Source: Rhytidiadelphus loreus (taxonomy: Eukaryota > Streptophyta > Bryopsida > Hypnales > Hylocomiaceae). From it: a DNA stretch of 64,000 bases. The notes below the pieces were generated by a model. The model saw only the letters and a program-made list of their open reading frames with translations, made no database searches and had not been told where the DNA came from. The stretch lies in NCBI GenBank assembly GCA_947034895.1, contig OX344765.1, positions 749,001-813,000 on the forward strand. Direction: 5' to 3'. Below, piece by piece: positions 1 through 11,545 of the stretch. The translations under genes were made by a program, and so were the position numbers. How positions within the stretch are numbered: position 1 is the stretch's first letter; each line of letters opens with the position of its first letter.

Positions 1-957
1 TTGTACTATGCAAACCGCCTTAATGTAGGCCATTATTTACCCTAATCTTTGATGGATTCTAAATTTATTGTGGAACTACTTTCATCCAATTCTGTAATTT
101 AGTTCCATCGTAAACGAGTACTTCAGTCCTAAACTTTTTCAAAGTACTGTCTTCGTAACGAGGAGGTAATGTCTTCCATTTTATTAATCAACTTTCAACA
201 TGATCGTAGATTCCTAGATTCCTAAACTTTTATCATCTACGTTAATCTTCATTGTGCACTACTTCCATCCAAAATGTACATCCAATATATTCACCCAAAT
301 TTTTCGTCCATTTTTTCCATCCGAATTCCTATTTCCAATATTTTCATCCAAGTTTTTCATCCAATTGTCTGTTTCGTTTTTTTCATCCAAGTTTTTCATC
401 CAACTTCATAATTTCAATATTTTCATCCAAGTTTTTCATCCAAATTCAAAATTTCAATATTTTCATCCTAAATTTTCATCTACTTTCATCTCAATAGTGA
501 ACAACTTTCATCCATTTCTATCATATGCTTTCATCCCCGCCTACTCTACTTCCATCTACTTTTGGCATGGTATTTTTTCTATTTTTTTTTCTTTGCCTCT
601 ATTTATTTTCATCCATCTTATCATTGAACTTATTTTTAATTTACGCTAACTTGCATCCAAATTTCCCAAAATATACTCAAATTCTATGTCATATTCCCCC
701 TATTTCCCATTTTTTTCATTAATTATTTCCTATTCTTTCTTAAATCCCCGCTCCCCACTCTTCATTCCCCGCTCTACGCTCACACGCTAGCAACGTTGGT
801 AAATGTGAAGATTCTTGGAACCCCCCAAGATTTGCCCATGCAAAACATCTAGATGCTTGAGCATCTGTTCCTTATTCCTTAAGACTTCATTTGAGTGCTT
901 TCATATCGAATCCTGTACAAGCGTTTGGTTCAACAGCTCTTTCTGTAACGTCGGCCA
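1..957. repeat. C/T-rich TTTTCATCCAA tandem array and flanks
   Basis: From about 290 to 480 the sequence is a degenerate tandem array of TTTTCATCCAA and TTTTTCATCCAA units; scattered CATCC words continue to about 720. Open frames here are a by-product of the repeat and show Phe/Ser/His-rich low-complexity translations. The same motif on the opposite strand (GATGAA words) recurs at about 39855-39955. I see no gene in 1-957. Confidence 0.75.
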
Positions 958-1155
958 TTGCTTAGCAAGGAAAATAAGTCTGACTTTATGAGGCCTTTGT
1001 TAAAAGCCGACGAGCCTTCTAAAGACGAGTGGGAATCTGCAAGAGACTTGGACCTGAGGACTGTAAGGACGGCGATGGAGACAAGGCCCAAAGACTGCTC
1101 CTCACATTCAGAGGGCTCAGTGTCAGAAAGTGACGTGCAGTTTCTGGCTACCTAG
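958..1155 (+). other. Possible short coding exon, unknown
   Basis: A 65-codon open frame of unremarkable, acidic, non-repetitive composition. It is preceded by a CTTAG that could be a splice acceptor and followed by CTAGGTATTT, which could contain a donor. No family is recognised and no ATG sits at its beginning, so if real it is an internal exon of a host gene. It could equally be chance; the next 700 bases hold nothing to join it to. Confidence 0.15.
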
Positions 1156-1194
1156 GTATTTTTGGCAACCCACGTGTTTACCAACCATTCAAAG

Positions 1195-1865
1195 CTTACA
1201 GGTCGGGGCAGGATGGCGTCTCTAGGGAAGAAGATGCATATTGTTGTAGAGAAGTTCCATCACAAGCGACCAGATGATGTAGATGGTTCCTCATGACCAA
1301 GTGGTAGACGGGCACTAGAAGCACAATTTGCTTGAAAGCTAATTTGTTGACCCAATGCAAAACATGGGTGAAGTTGCTTAAATGATTGACTATGGGTGGT
1401 TCTACCATACCGACTTGAATTCCCAGTGCCACTAATCAAGACCAGCGAGTAGACAAATTTTATAGTTGCACATTCTTACAATCATATCCATTTCCAGTGT
1501 AAGAGTATCCAACAATCTGCAATTTCACTTTCAAATATGATCCACTGTGCATAGTAATCAAGAAATTTCTCAATTCAAGAAATTTGAAATATGAGTATTG
1601 CCTGGATTACTTCATAAGCATTCCAGCCGCAGAATCCAGCATAAACATGAATGACATAATCTGTACCCCAACTGCAAAATAATATTTCTTACAAGCTGAA
1701 TCTGGAACACAGAATCTGCTGTAAACGATGTAGAAGTTTCACAGTTAGACCAATGAAAAATGAACAAAATTATACGATTGTTTGTCAATGAGCTTTGATG
1801 ATCTAGACGCATGTAAGCAAATCATGGCTAAACTTAAGTGAAGTCCAAGAAAGGTATTGGAATAT
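1195..1865. other. No gene recognised
   Basis: Mixed-composition non-coding DNA between the candidate exon and the duplicated region. Short open frames on the minus strand show no motif. No RNA gene or repeat was recognised. Confidence 0.5.
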
Positions 1866-1899
1866 TAAATTGCAAAATTTTTCAAGGATGTCAAAGACT

Positions 1900-2780
1900 T
1901 GAACTGCGCACATCTTGTTTGGATGGAAACACTGTTCAGTGAACGAAGCCTAGATTCCGGGCGTCCACTTCGCTTGCAGCTCGGAACAAGTCTTCGCCTT
2001 GTTGGCCAGAAGGTGGGAGTTGTGCAGCTTTCCTCCGCCATCTTTCGCAGCAAGGGTTTGGTGAGGAAGAGCGATGTCTCGTTGGATGGACTTTGTCTTG
2101 CCATTTTCTGAGATGGCGTTTTCCGGCCGTTCTTTTGTGCTGTGATTCTGTAAACCATTCTTTTCAAGTGCCCATTCAACTTTGACATGGTGCTTGGGGT
2201 TTGCACGCGTTGAAACCCTTGCCGACGATACTGTTTGTGTGGTGCGCTTCTGTTTCGAGGTACTTAACTTCGCTTCTCCACTATATTCAGTACTCTTAAT
2301 TGCGCCACAGATTTCCTCGAGCTTACAAACCTGGAATGAATGTTTGAGAGTGAATGGTTGTGTTGCTAGTTTTTAACAACGCCTGTCTCGCATTTGCACG
2401 CCTGTGATTGCGTCTGTGGTGCATAGAATACGTTCTGTCGGTCAATAGAAGGTCACCGAACATCTGAGAAGAGAAGAGATTCGGTTAGGATGGGTTCCTT
2501 CGCGCTCTGTTGTGATTCGTGTGTGTCGGTGCAAGTGGATCCATGAACCGGTGATGGAGTCTGCTAGTGTAGGTCGGCCTTTGGTAGGATGAAATGAGAC
2601 CTTTAGGTCTGGGAGAGCGAATGAGGAAAGAATTTTATGCATACTAGGAGACTGACGAAGTACTCTGCTTTGTCCATGCCAGTATTTGGGTGTTTCTGTC
2701 TGCTCGTTTCTCGGAGCACGATTCCATGATTTGCCACATGAGTGCATCTTGATCATCGGCTAAAGAAAAGATTGGGTGTC
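1900..2780. repeat. Left copy of a diverged host duplication
   Basis: This stretch matches about 40000-40770 in the same orientation but is clearly diverged. Shared landmarks include a GCAAGGGTTTG-like word, CCATTCTTTT, GGGGTTTGCA, the CTTCGAGGTA region, and GTGCAAGTGGATCCATG followed by CTTTAGGTCTG-like words. The two copies lie on opposite sides of the 36-kb retrotransposon, so they were about 1.5 kb closer than one copy length apart only if the nest is removed. Both copies contain the minus-strand reading frame described separately. Confidence 0.65.
2100..2400 (-). pseudogene. Broken paralogue of the 40.0-40.5 kb minus-strand gene
   Basis: Minus-strand translation aligns with the ORF at 40029-40494. 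Shared features include an ACK...G.V segment, then a K-L-(E/D)-(E/D) segment, then a GE.KL.TSKQK.TT motif. The left copy has an in-frame TAG and a frame change between the first and second segments, so it is probably inactive. Keeping amino-acid similarity on this strand and frame is the main reason to think the family was once coding. No known domain is recognised. Confidence 0.35.
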
Positions 2781-3400
2781 TTAGCCTCCCGCCTGGGCAG
2801 GCAATCACGGCCACGACGACTTTCTAGGTAAATCTAAATCTCGCAATAGAAGAGAACATTTGGCGGGCTTTGGTAATTAGCATGTAGATCTTGAGCTGCA
2901 GATTGGTGGTGTTCCAGGGTGTCTGTTTGTGAATTTAGATGGACTTCGAGCGCACTCGCCACGAGTGTGAACAGTTTTGGTGGATACCCTAGAACAAGGG
3001 CACTATGTGTAGTTTTGAATTTGTTGATTTCCATTGTCCTAGCAGTGTGGCATGGGTAACATAGGATGTAGGTCTTCGTGTGTCAAATGGATCCAATACC
3101 CAGTCTCTGATTTCCTTAAAATTCTACGCCGATTTTGCACTTCAGATATCCACGTGATAATATCTTTGTTTTCAGAGTCTGCTATGGCCCACATTCGGCG
3201 TTACACGCTGATTCTGTTTGAAGTTTTTCACACACACACCTAATTTGTTATTCTTGTGGTATTCTTCTTATTGCTATTTTGCTTGTGTTATTAGTGAGGG
3301 GGAATTTGCATTACCTAGAAAATTCGTGTGATTACCAAATTTTATTTCTGTGCAAATTGGAACAATATTAGGACATTTCAATCTGCACTAATTCCACATA

Positions 3401-3405
3401 GTGTG
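3401..3405. repeat. Target site duplication GTGTG, left side of Gypsy element
   Basis: GTGTG directly precedes the TGTCGCA start of the 5' LTR. The same five bases follow the TGTGACA end of the far 3' LTR at 39506-39510. A 5-bp duplication is usual for LTR retrotransposons and ties ends 36 kb apart to one insertion. Confidence 0.85.
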
Positions 3406-3636
3406 TGTCGCAACCGGAATTTTCAATTTTTTTAGGAATCAAGAGTTTAGGTTTTAAATCCAGAAGAACTAAACCGGAAGAGCTTAAAGTTTTGAACCCG
3501 GTTTTGAATTAGGACAATTAGAGAAGTAAAATAAACTGTTAGCCGGAATCAAAGTAGAAGCCGGAAAATATTCTAGTTCCGGACTGAGACCGGAAGACCG
3601 GAAACCGGAAGGGAAATCCGGACGAAGTTTTCGGGG

Positions 3637-3644
3637 TATATAAA
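3637..3644 (+). promoter_or_regulatory. First LTR TATA box
   Basis: TATATAAA, followed by CCCTGA, lies 230 bases into the LTR and about 290 bases before the first ATG of the LTR ORF. It is copied at 36181-36188. It is well placed to drive the LTR-borne ORF. Confidence 0.55.
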
Positions 3645-3933
3645 CCCTGACTTAGGGTTTGAGAGCTCATTCTCACTTTGGCGCCTCAACTCTTTTTTTT
3701 TCTCTCTCTCTCTCTCAGACTCTCTCCAACTCTTAGGCGTGTTTGTTTCTCTTTGTGTGGAGTATTGGAGCTCGTTCTTTTTCTTAGGCGCTGTGTGATT
3801 TGAGGAGGCGCTTGGCAGTAGGAAGGCGCGTGGATTGATCGGTAGGCGCAAAACTTTAGATTGGGTTTTGGGTGGGATACGAGACGTGCGGCTAGAAGAG
3901 AGAAAGTGAGGTAGAAAGTAGAAGTGAGGACGG

Positions 3934-5747
3934 ATGCCTAAGCGTAGTGGCGCCGCCACTAAACCAAATGCGCCTCAGGGAGAAGTGAAGTTGAGAGGGG
4001 TGGCGCCGGTAGAACCCAAGACGGATCGGGAGCTGGCGGAGCTAATCGACGACCTGACGGCCATGGGCTGTGAGGGGCTTCACGGGAAACCCTGGGGTTC
4101 AAAAACGAGGAGGTCATCCGGGAGCTGCAACTAGGAGCTCCAAATCAATTTGCAAAAACGATCCGGGCAGCACCGGATAAGTGGACCGAAGAGATCTGGA
4201 GGGAAGTCTATAATTTCCGAGAGGGAGGGACATCAAAGGCCAAATCCCGGGACAATTATGTGAAGGGGTTGTTTGCCCAAGGAGCGGATTCCAAGGACGG
4301 ATTTGCTGTGGCGGACTGCATAAACTCACGGCATCGGTGTCTACTGGAGTTTTTGCTCCCCATCCTTTATCCGGAAAAACCGACAATATTGACCCACTCG
4401 GTGGGCAATACTATTTTCGGAGCTCTGAGCGGGGAGATGCGAGTGGATTGGGCGAAGTACATGTGCCTGCTGGTGGCCGGACTCTGCACCAATACCAAGA
4501 AGAGCAGAGGAACCCCACTCTGCCCCTACCTTTTCCATCTCTACCGGAAACAAGGACTCTTCACGATAACCGAGGAGAGTGAATGGAGGGCCCAGATGGC
4601 TCTCGCCAAGTTCGGAGTGTCGGACGATGAGAGTTCCGACACCAAACACGACAGTACTCCGCCAGCCGGAACACCTAAGGAGAATATACGGAACTGGCAA
4701 GAAGAAGATGAGGAGGACGATGGAGTACCGCTTGTCCACCGGAAACGCCTGAAGACGACGGTGGGGAATCGAGGGTCTCCGGCTGACAAGAAGTTGGGAG
4801 GTTAGCAAGCAGGAAAGCCGTCTCAACCGGATGGGAAGGGGATGGCCACCCGGACCAAGACCAGTCCGGAAGGAGGGGCTTTTCCGGCTAAAACCGAAAC
4901 ACCGAAGAATGGACCCAGGGAAGCGGACAAGGGAAAAGCCGAAGCTTCCGGATCCAACGACACCGGAATGAATCCACTTTTTGGTAAGTTGATTCATGTT
5001 TTGGGGGAAATTCAGGCCCGATGTGTTATCAGGCATACTGCAATTTCTTCCATAGCCGGTCTGGTAGGAGGAAAGATCGACAGTTCTCTTCCGGAAACGG
5101 TAGCGAACTGCATCAACAATCCGGATGAGGACCGGGAGAAGGAGGAGAGGTTTCTAAAGCAGACCATCACCCTCCGGGAAATGGATGAGTTGATGCTCAA
5201 GCTGAGAGGCGAGATCCAACTCTTGAAGAGGGACCGGGAAGTCAACATGGAGGAAGTGAGAGCTGCCCGGAATCTGCAGGAGGATACCCGGAAGGCCATC
5301 AACACGATGACTTCCGTGGTGGCGGCATCCGGAGACGCGATGGCCAAGGCCAAGTTATTTGACGAGGGCGTGCATAGGGAGAAGAAAATCTCCGGTGGGA
5401 GAATAGCACAGATACTTGCAGAATTTGCCGGTCAAATGGAGTTGTTGTTAGAGGAATTCCGGAAGGCAGCCAAGATGATAGATGATAGCAGTAAAAGGCT
5501 TCATCTACATCATCCGGTTTCCTTGTCCGGAATTTCCTTTCCAAGTCTGTGTGGGGATTCGGATGTGCAGGAGGTACCGAAACCCGGATCTCCAGGATCC
5601 AATCACAACGTTCTTGCACCCGCACCACCAACAGAAGATGGAGAACCTTCTACTCCAGTTCCGGAACGTATTCCGGAAGGGGGAGAGAAGGAAGGCAGCA
5701 TCAGTAAAATTACTGAGCAGATTACACTAGACAGTGGTGGGCCTTGA
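3934..5747 (+). pseudogene. ORF inside the 5' LTR, gag-like accessory protein
   Basis: Reading starts at ATG 3934 (MPKRSG...), then must shift frame near 4095-4110 to enter a frame open to 4802. A TAG at 4803-4805 interrupts it, and the same frame continues to TGA 5745-5747. The middle part (about 4200-4600) has a globular look, with motifs such as VDWAKYM and CPYLFHLYRKQG; it recalls the 'putative plant transposon protein' domain of Athila/Tat-type ORFs, a tentative match. The last 300 codons are Glu/Lys/Arg-rich with a probable coiled coil (about 5100-5520). The frame break and the TAG are shared by both LTRs, so they predate this insertion. It lies between the two TATA boxes, in what would be U3. 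Confidence 0.55.
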
Positions 5748-5907
5748 GATTTTTCTTCAAAGAATAGAGTGTATATTTTTAGGACCATTTTTGTTAGGAA
5801 CAATTTTGTAGCGAGAAATCCGGGAGGATCAGATCCTACAATCTCGGCCGGAAACAGTGCCGGTTTCTTAGGATTTTTTCCCCCCATTTTGTATGAATTT
5901 AACTTTG

Positions 5908-5915
5908 TATATAAA
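5908..5915 (+). promoter_or_regulatory. Second LTR TATA box
   Basis: TATATAAA followed by CCC, the same core as the first box, lies just after the LTR ORF and 1.05 kb before the LTR end. Copy at 38448-38455. This position suits transcription of the genomic RNA, which would put the LTR ORF in U3. Which box is used cannot be told from sequence. Confidence 0.5.
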
Positions 5916-6976
5916 CCCGTCTTTCAATGGAGACGAGGAAGCGAATTTCCACCAACTGGTTTTGTGTACTGTGCATTTTTCTGTTATTCCCTTGTCTCCC
6001 CATGCTTGGGCCGGATGAGTGAATAAGGAATTTATTGCTAGTGAGCGGACTTAGAGAGAATTCTTCTTCCCTTTGGTGTTCTTTTATCTATAGTTGTGTG
6101 CAGAGGTTGTAAGTGCTGGGAGTGAGTCATAGCATCTCAGTAGGATCTAGATCTTGTATTCCGGATGAGATAACCATTGTTAAGCTAGGCAATTAGGGAG
6201 GGATTTCCTGACTGCGCTAGAGCAACCGGGTGGGAGATCTGGTTCGCATCTGACCCTTGAGAGGTCTCATCAACTTAGAAAGTAAACGGAAGAGATACCG
6301 GATTCTATTGGTACAGGCGGATACACTTGTAGTCACCTTAGCTCCATACAAGTTGAAAGAAAGTCGAAGTCGTTGTAGTATGATAAGGGTCGTACGGGAG
6401 GGTTTTGTGTGACCTCTGACCAGATTCATTTTCCGGTCATTGTGAGAAACCAAACCGGACTCTAGTTAGATAGGAGATTGAATAGATTAGAGTGAACTCT
6501 TTCATCACTTTAAAAGTCCGGAAGGTATGGCTAGCCGACCACTCTACTAAATCGAATTGGCGGATCCCTCTGATGAGTCAACAGAGATTAAATTAAACCG
6601 GAAATTAGTAAAGAAGACGGACACCAGTAAAAGGGAGGGAGTCCGGTATCATAGAAGAAAACCCGGAAGTATTCAGGAAAGTCTGGGGGGGGTTGTTGGT
6701 TGCTGATTCAAGGATATCCGGATTGTAGTCAGTAACAGTGGGACATAGATTCCGGATACGCTATGTAGGAAGGATTTCCGGATCGAAGAATCCGACATCC
6801 GATTAGGGAAATCTTTGAAAGAAACTAACTATTGACCTCTAAATTCCTAATAGAGTTTAAACACTTCACAGAATCTCGTGGGTTCGATCTTTAGAGTCAC
6901 TTTGTTATGCTTTAAAGTGGTTTTTGTGAGCATAATAGGGAATTTACTTACCCTGTGCTGCGACATGGCAAAAATC

Positions 6977-6995
6977 TGGCGCCACTGCCGGGGAT
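6977..6995 (+). other. Primer binding site, tRNA-Asp type
   Basis: TGGCGCCACTGCCGGGGAT starts 11 bases after the LTR end. It differs at two positions from the complement of the 3' end of plant tRNA-Asp, which is the usual primer of Tat/Athila-like elements. Confidence 0.75.
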
Positions 6996-7105
6996 TCTAA
7001 AGCTGTGAGAATTCCAATAGGAAAACTGGAGAGGAAACAGTCGGTTAAAATCACTGTAGGTTGTCTGAAATTTCAGATTTAGTTTCATAGGAAATCCGGA
7101 ATCTA

Positions 7106-8698
7106 ATGAAAAGGACACTAGTAGCAGGAAGGAAGTCAGAAAGAATTAGGAAGATCCAGCAAGACGAGGCCGGATCCAGACCAAGACTGATCAATCAAGA
7201 AATCACGGATTTGGAGATTGATCCAGTGTTAGTAGAACCTGACCTCGAGGATCGAATAGTTGCGATTCCGGTAGAAGCGGATTTAGGAGAAGAGAGAGGG
7301 GAAGATCCAATCCTGGAGGAGGGACGCAACATGACTCGCCTGAAATATAAAAGTTTCAAGGGTGACGGAGAGCAAGATGCGGACGAATGGATGTGTGAAT
7401 TTGAGTCAACTGCAATTGCTAACCAAGACAATGAAGCTGCTAAAGGGCGGATCTTTCAAGGCCTGTTCAAGAGGGAAGCGCTTCAATGGTACCAAGATGT
7501 TCCGGATGACATCCGGAATGATTGGGCCCAAGTACGGACGGAATTTCTCCAAGCTTTCCGGGAAATCGGAGGAGAGGCCAGAGCATTAGGAAGGTTGAGC
7601 ACAATGAAGATGAAGTCATCAGAATCTGTAAGGAAATACGGACACCGTGTGAAAGCTCTTATCCAGAAACTTCCTAATGACATTGCTCCTAGTTTGCAGG
7701 TGGAGTGGTACGTAGCCGGATTACCGGAATCTATGGGATTCTTGATCCGCCAATCACGATCGGCGACCCTAAGAGAAGCTATCGACGCTGCTACCAATTA
7801 TGAGAGCTCAGCCCAGTCTCTTCGAAAGTCCCTGAGGAAGAGTGAGCAACGAAACAAGTACAAAGAGAAGAAGCGAAACCGGGAGCGGAAGAACAGAAGA
7901 AAGGTTTCCGATTCAGAATCCAGCCCAGGAGACTCTGAATCCGGAAGTTCCGGCTCGGATCTATCAAGCCCCGAAGAAGAAGTGGAGATATCACCACCTC
8001 GACGGTCAACGAAGACCAGGAATGTACGTGAGAAGACGGTGGTCAAAGTCAAGAAAGAGGATCCGGATTCCAAGAAGATGATGAAGAGTATTCAGGAGTC
8101 GTTAGAAGCCATCAAAGTCAACCTGGCAGAAAACCGGAAACCCAGACGTATCGTCCCTACTTCAAGAGCAAATGTGTGGTGCGGAAGATGTGGGCAGCAA
8201 GGCCATTATCCTAGTGAGTGTCAGCACACACATAAACCGGTTCATTATGTGTACCCAGAGGAAGATGTCTATTATACCCTGGAGCAACCGGAGGAAGACG
8301 AAGTGTATCAGGTTCAATCCAGTTATGCCCGAGGGAAAGGAATAGCGATACCTGTCCGGTCCAATGCGTTGAACCGGAACTTCTTACCAGGACCTAGTCA
8401 AGGCTTGATGTTACATCAACTAATGCAACCATCCGGATATCCGGATAGACAAGTTGTGATTTGCTATAATTGTGGAGAGCCCGGCCATTATGCCAACAAC
8501 TGTCCTTACAAAGGACTAGGGCAAGGTGCACCCCAGGTTCTCCCTTGTCAAAACTGTCAAGAATATGGGCATGGTAAAGGACAATGCCCTAAACCAGTGA
8601 AACCACGACTGGTTTACAAACAAGTGCAGATTCTTCCTAGAGAACAGACCGCTCTCAACTACGGTCACACAGCGGGAGTAGAGAAACCGGAGAAGTGA
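7106..8698 (+). pseudogene. gag: gag part of gag-pol, ends at in-frame TGA
   Basis: Opens at ATG 7106, 140 bases after the 5' LTR. Residues about 75-235 match a retrotransposon gag capsid region (DADEWMCEFE, EALQWYQDV, FLQAFREIGG). A Lys/Arg/Ser/Glu-rich stretch follows. Three CCHC zinc knuckles (CX2CX4HX4C) begin at about 8179, 8462 and 8547; they bind genomic RNA in the particle. A TGA at 8696-8698 ends the ORF, but the same frame runs on into protease, so gag and pol were one polyprotein of about 1,900 codons. The TGA follows AAG and precedes CGG in a charged stretch and looks like a mutation, not a programmed stop. Confidence 0.85.
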
Positions 8699-9358
8699 CG
8701 GTGTGAGGTGGAGCTGCCGGACGAGGAGGAAGTTCATCGAGTATCAACCCGCAGTTCTGCCAAAGGACAACCAGACCAGCCGGAGAACAGAAAGAAAGGG
8801 AGGAAGAAGCACAGAAGGAAATCTGATTCTAGTAGAGACTTGGATCTGTCTCCCAGAAGACAGGATCCGGAACAAGACTCAGTCAGCTCTGAGGAAGGGG
8901 TCATTCCGACCCGGATTCCCAGAGATATTAGTAAGGAAGTTAGAACGGAAATTACCAAAACGGTGAGTCCCCCAGTTCGGAAGACGGTTAGCTTTGATGA
9001 TGTTCCGGTGATAATTAGTCCGGATACGAAAGGGCATGAGTATGATATTGTCCAGGATATCAAAAATCAGAAGGCCAACGTTACCATTGGGGAGCTCCTT
9101 CATGATAACATGAGTTATCAGAAATTGATCCGAGATGCGTGGACCCGGAAGAGGAGAAGAAAAGTTAAGTTACCTTCGGTAGCAGTTAACTTTGCTAGAC
9201 CAGAAGATTCCGGAGCTCTTGAAGTGACAGTAGAAATTGATGGGTGTTCTATTCCGAATGTGCCCATTGATGGAGGGTCAAGAGTAAATCTGATGTTGGA
9301 GGATATTGCCTTTGATTTAGGATTTACTACCTTTGAGGCCACGGAGCAAGTGTTATGA
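8699..9358 (+). pseudogene. pol: Linker and aspartic protease part of gag-pol
   Basis: Same frame as gag. An acidic and Lys/Arg-rich linker leads to an aspartic protease core near 9262 (VPIDGGSRVNLM). DGGS in place of DTG is common in plant Gypsy elements and is not a defect. The protease would cut the polyprotein inside the particle. A TGA at 9356-9358 splits it from reverse transcriptase without a frame change. Confidence 0.8.
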
Positions 9359-11545
9359 ATGGCGGATCAGTCTAGAGTAAATCCGGTTGGAAGGCTCTCT
9401 GAGATTCCAACTCGAATTGGGGGGAAGGATTATTTGTTAAATTATGTAATCATTCGTGTGCAGAAAGGAAAGCCTTTTTCTATGCTGTTAGGAAGACCGT
9501 GGTTATATTCTGCCCGAGTATTAGTAGATTGGGGAGCCAAGGAACTGGTAGTAGGGAAACCTGCTATCCGGATTCCCTGGGCTATAGAAAGACACTTGGG
9601 AGAATCAAGTGAGTTGGATGGGTACACCTCTGATTGGACAGACCCGGAAAATTCTAGCTCAACCCCTAGCTACTTTATAGATTCGTTTGAGCAAGAATCT
9701 AAGGAGAGTTTTGGTTTCCAAAATGCAGTAAAAGAATTGGTTCCGGATAGGAACCATTCTACCATTCCGGAGGATAGATCGTTAGGAGAATCCAACATTC
9801 CGCTAAGAGCCGAATGGATTCGTCAACAGATTCAGGAGGGAAATCTCCCTCTAACCGGAATTGGAACCGGACAGGTGGATTGGGGCAACTTAATCCCTAA
9901 TCCGGATGAGTCTCGCATAGAGAAAGTGAAATCAGTGGTTTCACCTATGGACTATGAGAAAGTAGAAGTAGAGGCGGGTAAGAGTTTCTTTTTAAATAAA
10001 CTCTTAGAAGAATCGGAAAAAGCAGGATATATACAACTACTGAGGGAGTACCTCGACGTTTTTGCTTGGAGTTCGACAGATTTGACCGGAATACCTGCTG
10101 AATTGGGAGAGCACTATATAGATCTAACGGAGAATTCCAGCCCTATCCGTCAACGTCAGTACAGGCTAAATCCCAGATATTCTCTAATGGTAAAAGAGGA
10201 AATCGATAGACTATTAGAAGCCGGATTTATTTATCCTGTTATCAACTCTGAGTGGGTCTCCCCTATAGTGGTAGTACCAAAGAAAGTAGGGGCAGACGGG
10301 AAAGTAAAGATCCGGGTCTGCCAGGATTTCCGGAAACTAAATGCAGCTACGAAAAAGGATTATTTCCCTTTACCGTTTACAGATGTTATCCTGGATCATG
10401 TTTCCGGATATGAATGCTATAGTTTCTTAGATGGTTTCTCTGGTTATAATCAGGTCTCTATCCGGTGGCGTGACCAGTTGAAAACCACTTTTACCACAGA
10501 CTGGGGTACGTATGCTTTCACATGTATGCCTTTTGGTTTATGTAATGCCCCTGGAACTTTCCAGAGGTTAATGATGGACATTTTTAAAGACTTCTTTAGA
10601 CATTTTCTAGAAGTTTTTATTGACGACTTTGCGGTTTTCAGTAACCGGAAAGAACATCTGGAATGTCTACGAAAAACTTTTCAGAAATGTAGGGAAACAA
10701 ACCTTAAACTACATCCTGGAAAGTGTTTTTTCGGAATGATTTCCGGAATCCTACTGGGTCACGTAGTGAGCCAGTCCGGTTTACAAGTAGACTTAGACAA
10801 GGTGAGGGTAATACTATCATTATTACCACCCACCAATGTAAGGGAGATACGGGGATTTCTTGGATGCGTGGGATATTACCGCAGATTCATTGACGCCTAT
10901 GCCAAGAGAGCCATTCCCCTTACTGAACTACTCAAAACGGATACGGAATTTAACTGGACTGAAAGGAGACAATTAGCATTTGAAGACCTGAAGATTCAAC
11001 TCTCCAAAGCCCCGATCCTTTCTGTTCCAGATTGGGAACGGGCATTCCACGTAACTATCGATGCATCCGGATGGTGTCTTGGAGCGATTTTGTGGCAACC
11101 AGACCAAGACAAGCGTGAGAAGCCTATTTATTATGCGAGCCGACAAATGAGCCCAGCAGAACGAAATTATACAACAACCGAAAGGGAGTCACTAGCTGTT
11201 ATATACTCATGCAAGAAATTTCGCCATTATTTACTCGGTTACAAGGTAATTTTTCATACGGACCATGACTACTTAAAATACCTTGTAAACAAACCAGATC
11301 TGTCAGGACGCATAGCTAGATGGATTTTGTTACTTCAAGAATTTAACTATGAAGTAATAGTTAAACCTGGAAAAGCAAACTCCAGTGCAGATTACCTTTC
11401 CAGACAGAGAGGAAAGAAATCCGTGGCGGATATATCCGCTGAGTTTCCGAATGACTTTCCAGATCTGGATAAAATATCCAACATGGAAACAGATCTAGAA
11501 CCTCTAGTGTATCGGATACAAGAACAGCCGATTTCTGAATACTAG
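9359..11545 (+). pseudogene. pol: Reverse transcriptase and RNase H part of gag-pol
   Basis: In frame with the preceding parts. Reverse transcriptase covers about 10080-10900, with the polymerase motif FIDDFAVFS (FxDD, the plant Gypsy variant of YxDD) near 10616 and the CMPFGLCNAPGTFQRLM block before it. RNase H covers about 11000-11400 and opens with HVTIDASGWCLGAILW; the first catalytic Asp is visible, as is the HTDHDYLKYL block. A TAG at 11543-11545 separates this part from integrase while the frame stays the same. Reverse transcriptase and RNase H copy the RNA genome into DNA. Confidence 0.9.

Larger units (their letters stand above)
3406..6965 (+). repeat. 5' LTR (3.56 kb)
   Basis: Begins TGTCGCAACC and ends GCTGCGACA, giving short inverted ends. 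It is repeated at 12913-13105 plus 36143-39505 (193 + 3363 bases). The LTR is unusually long and holds two TATATAAACCC boxes 2.27 kb apart and a long ORF between them. Confidence 0.92.

Noticed and set aside
252..722. Short plus-strand proteins at the window start
   Set aside because: They are translations of the TTTTCATCCAA array.
4341..5036. 231-codon minus-strand frame in the LTR (also 36881-37576)
   Set aside because: It is antisense to the LTR ORF, which has domain-like composition and coiled-coil structure; the antisense frame has none.
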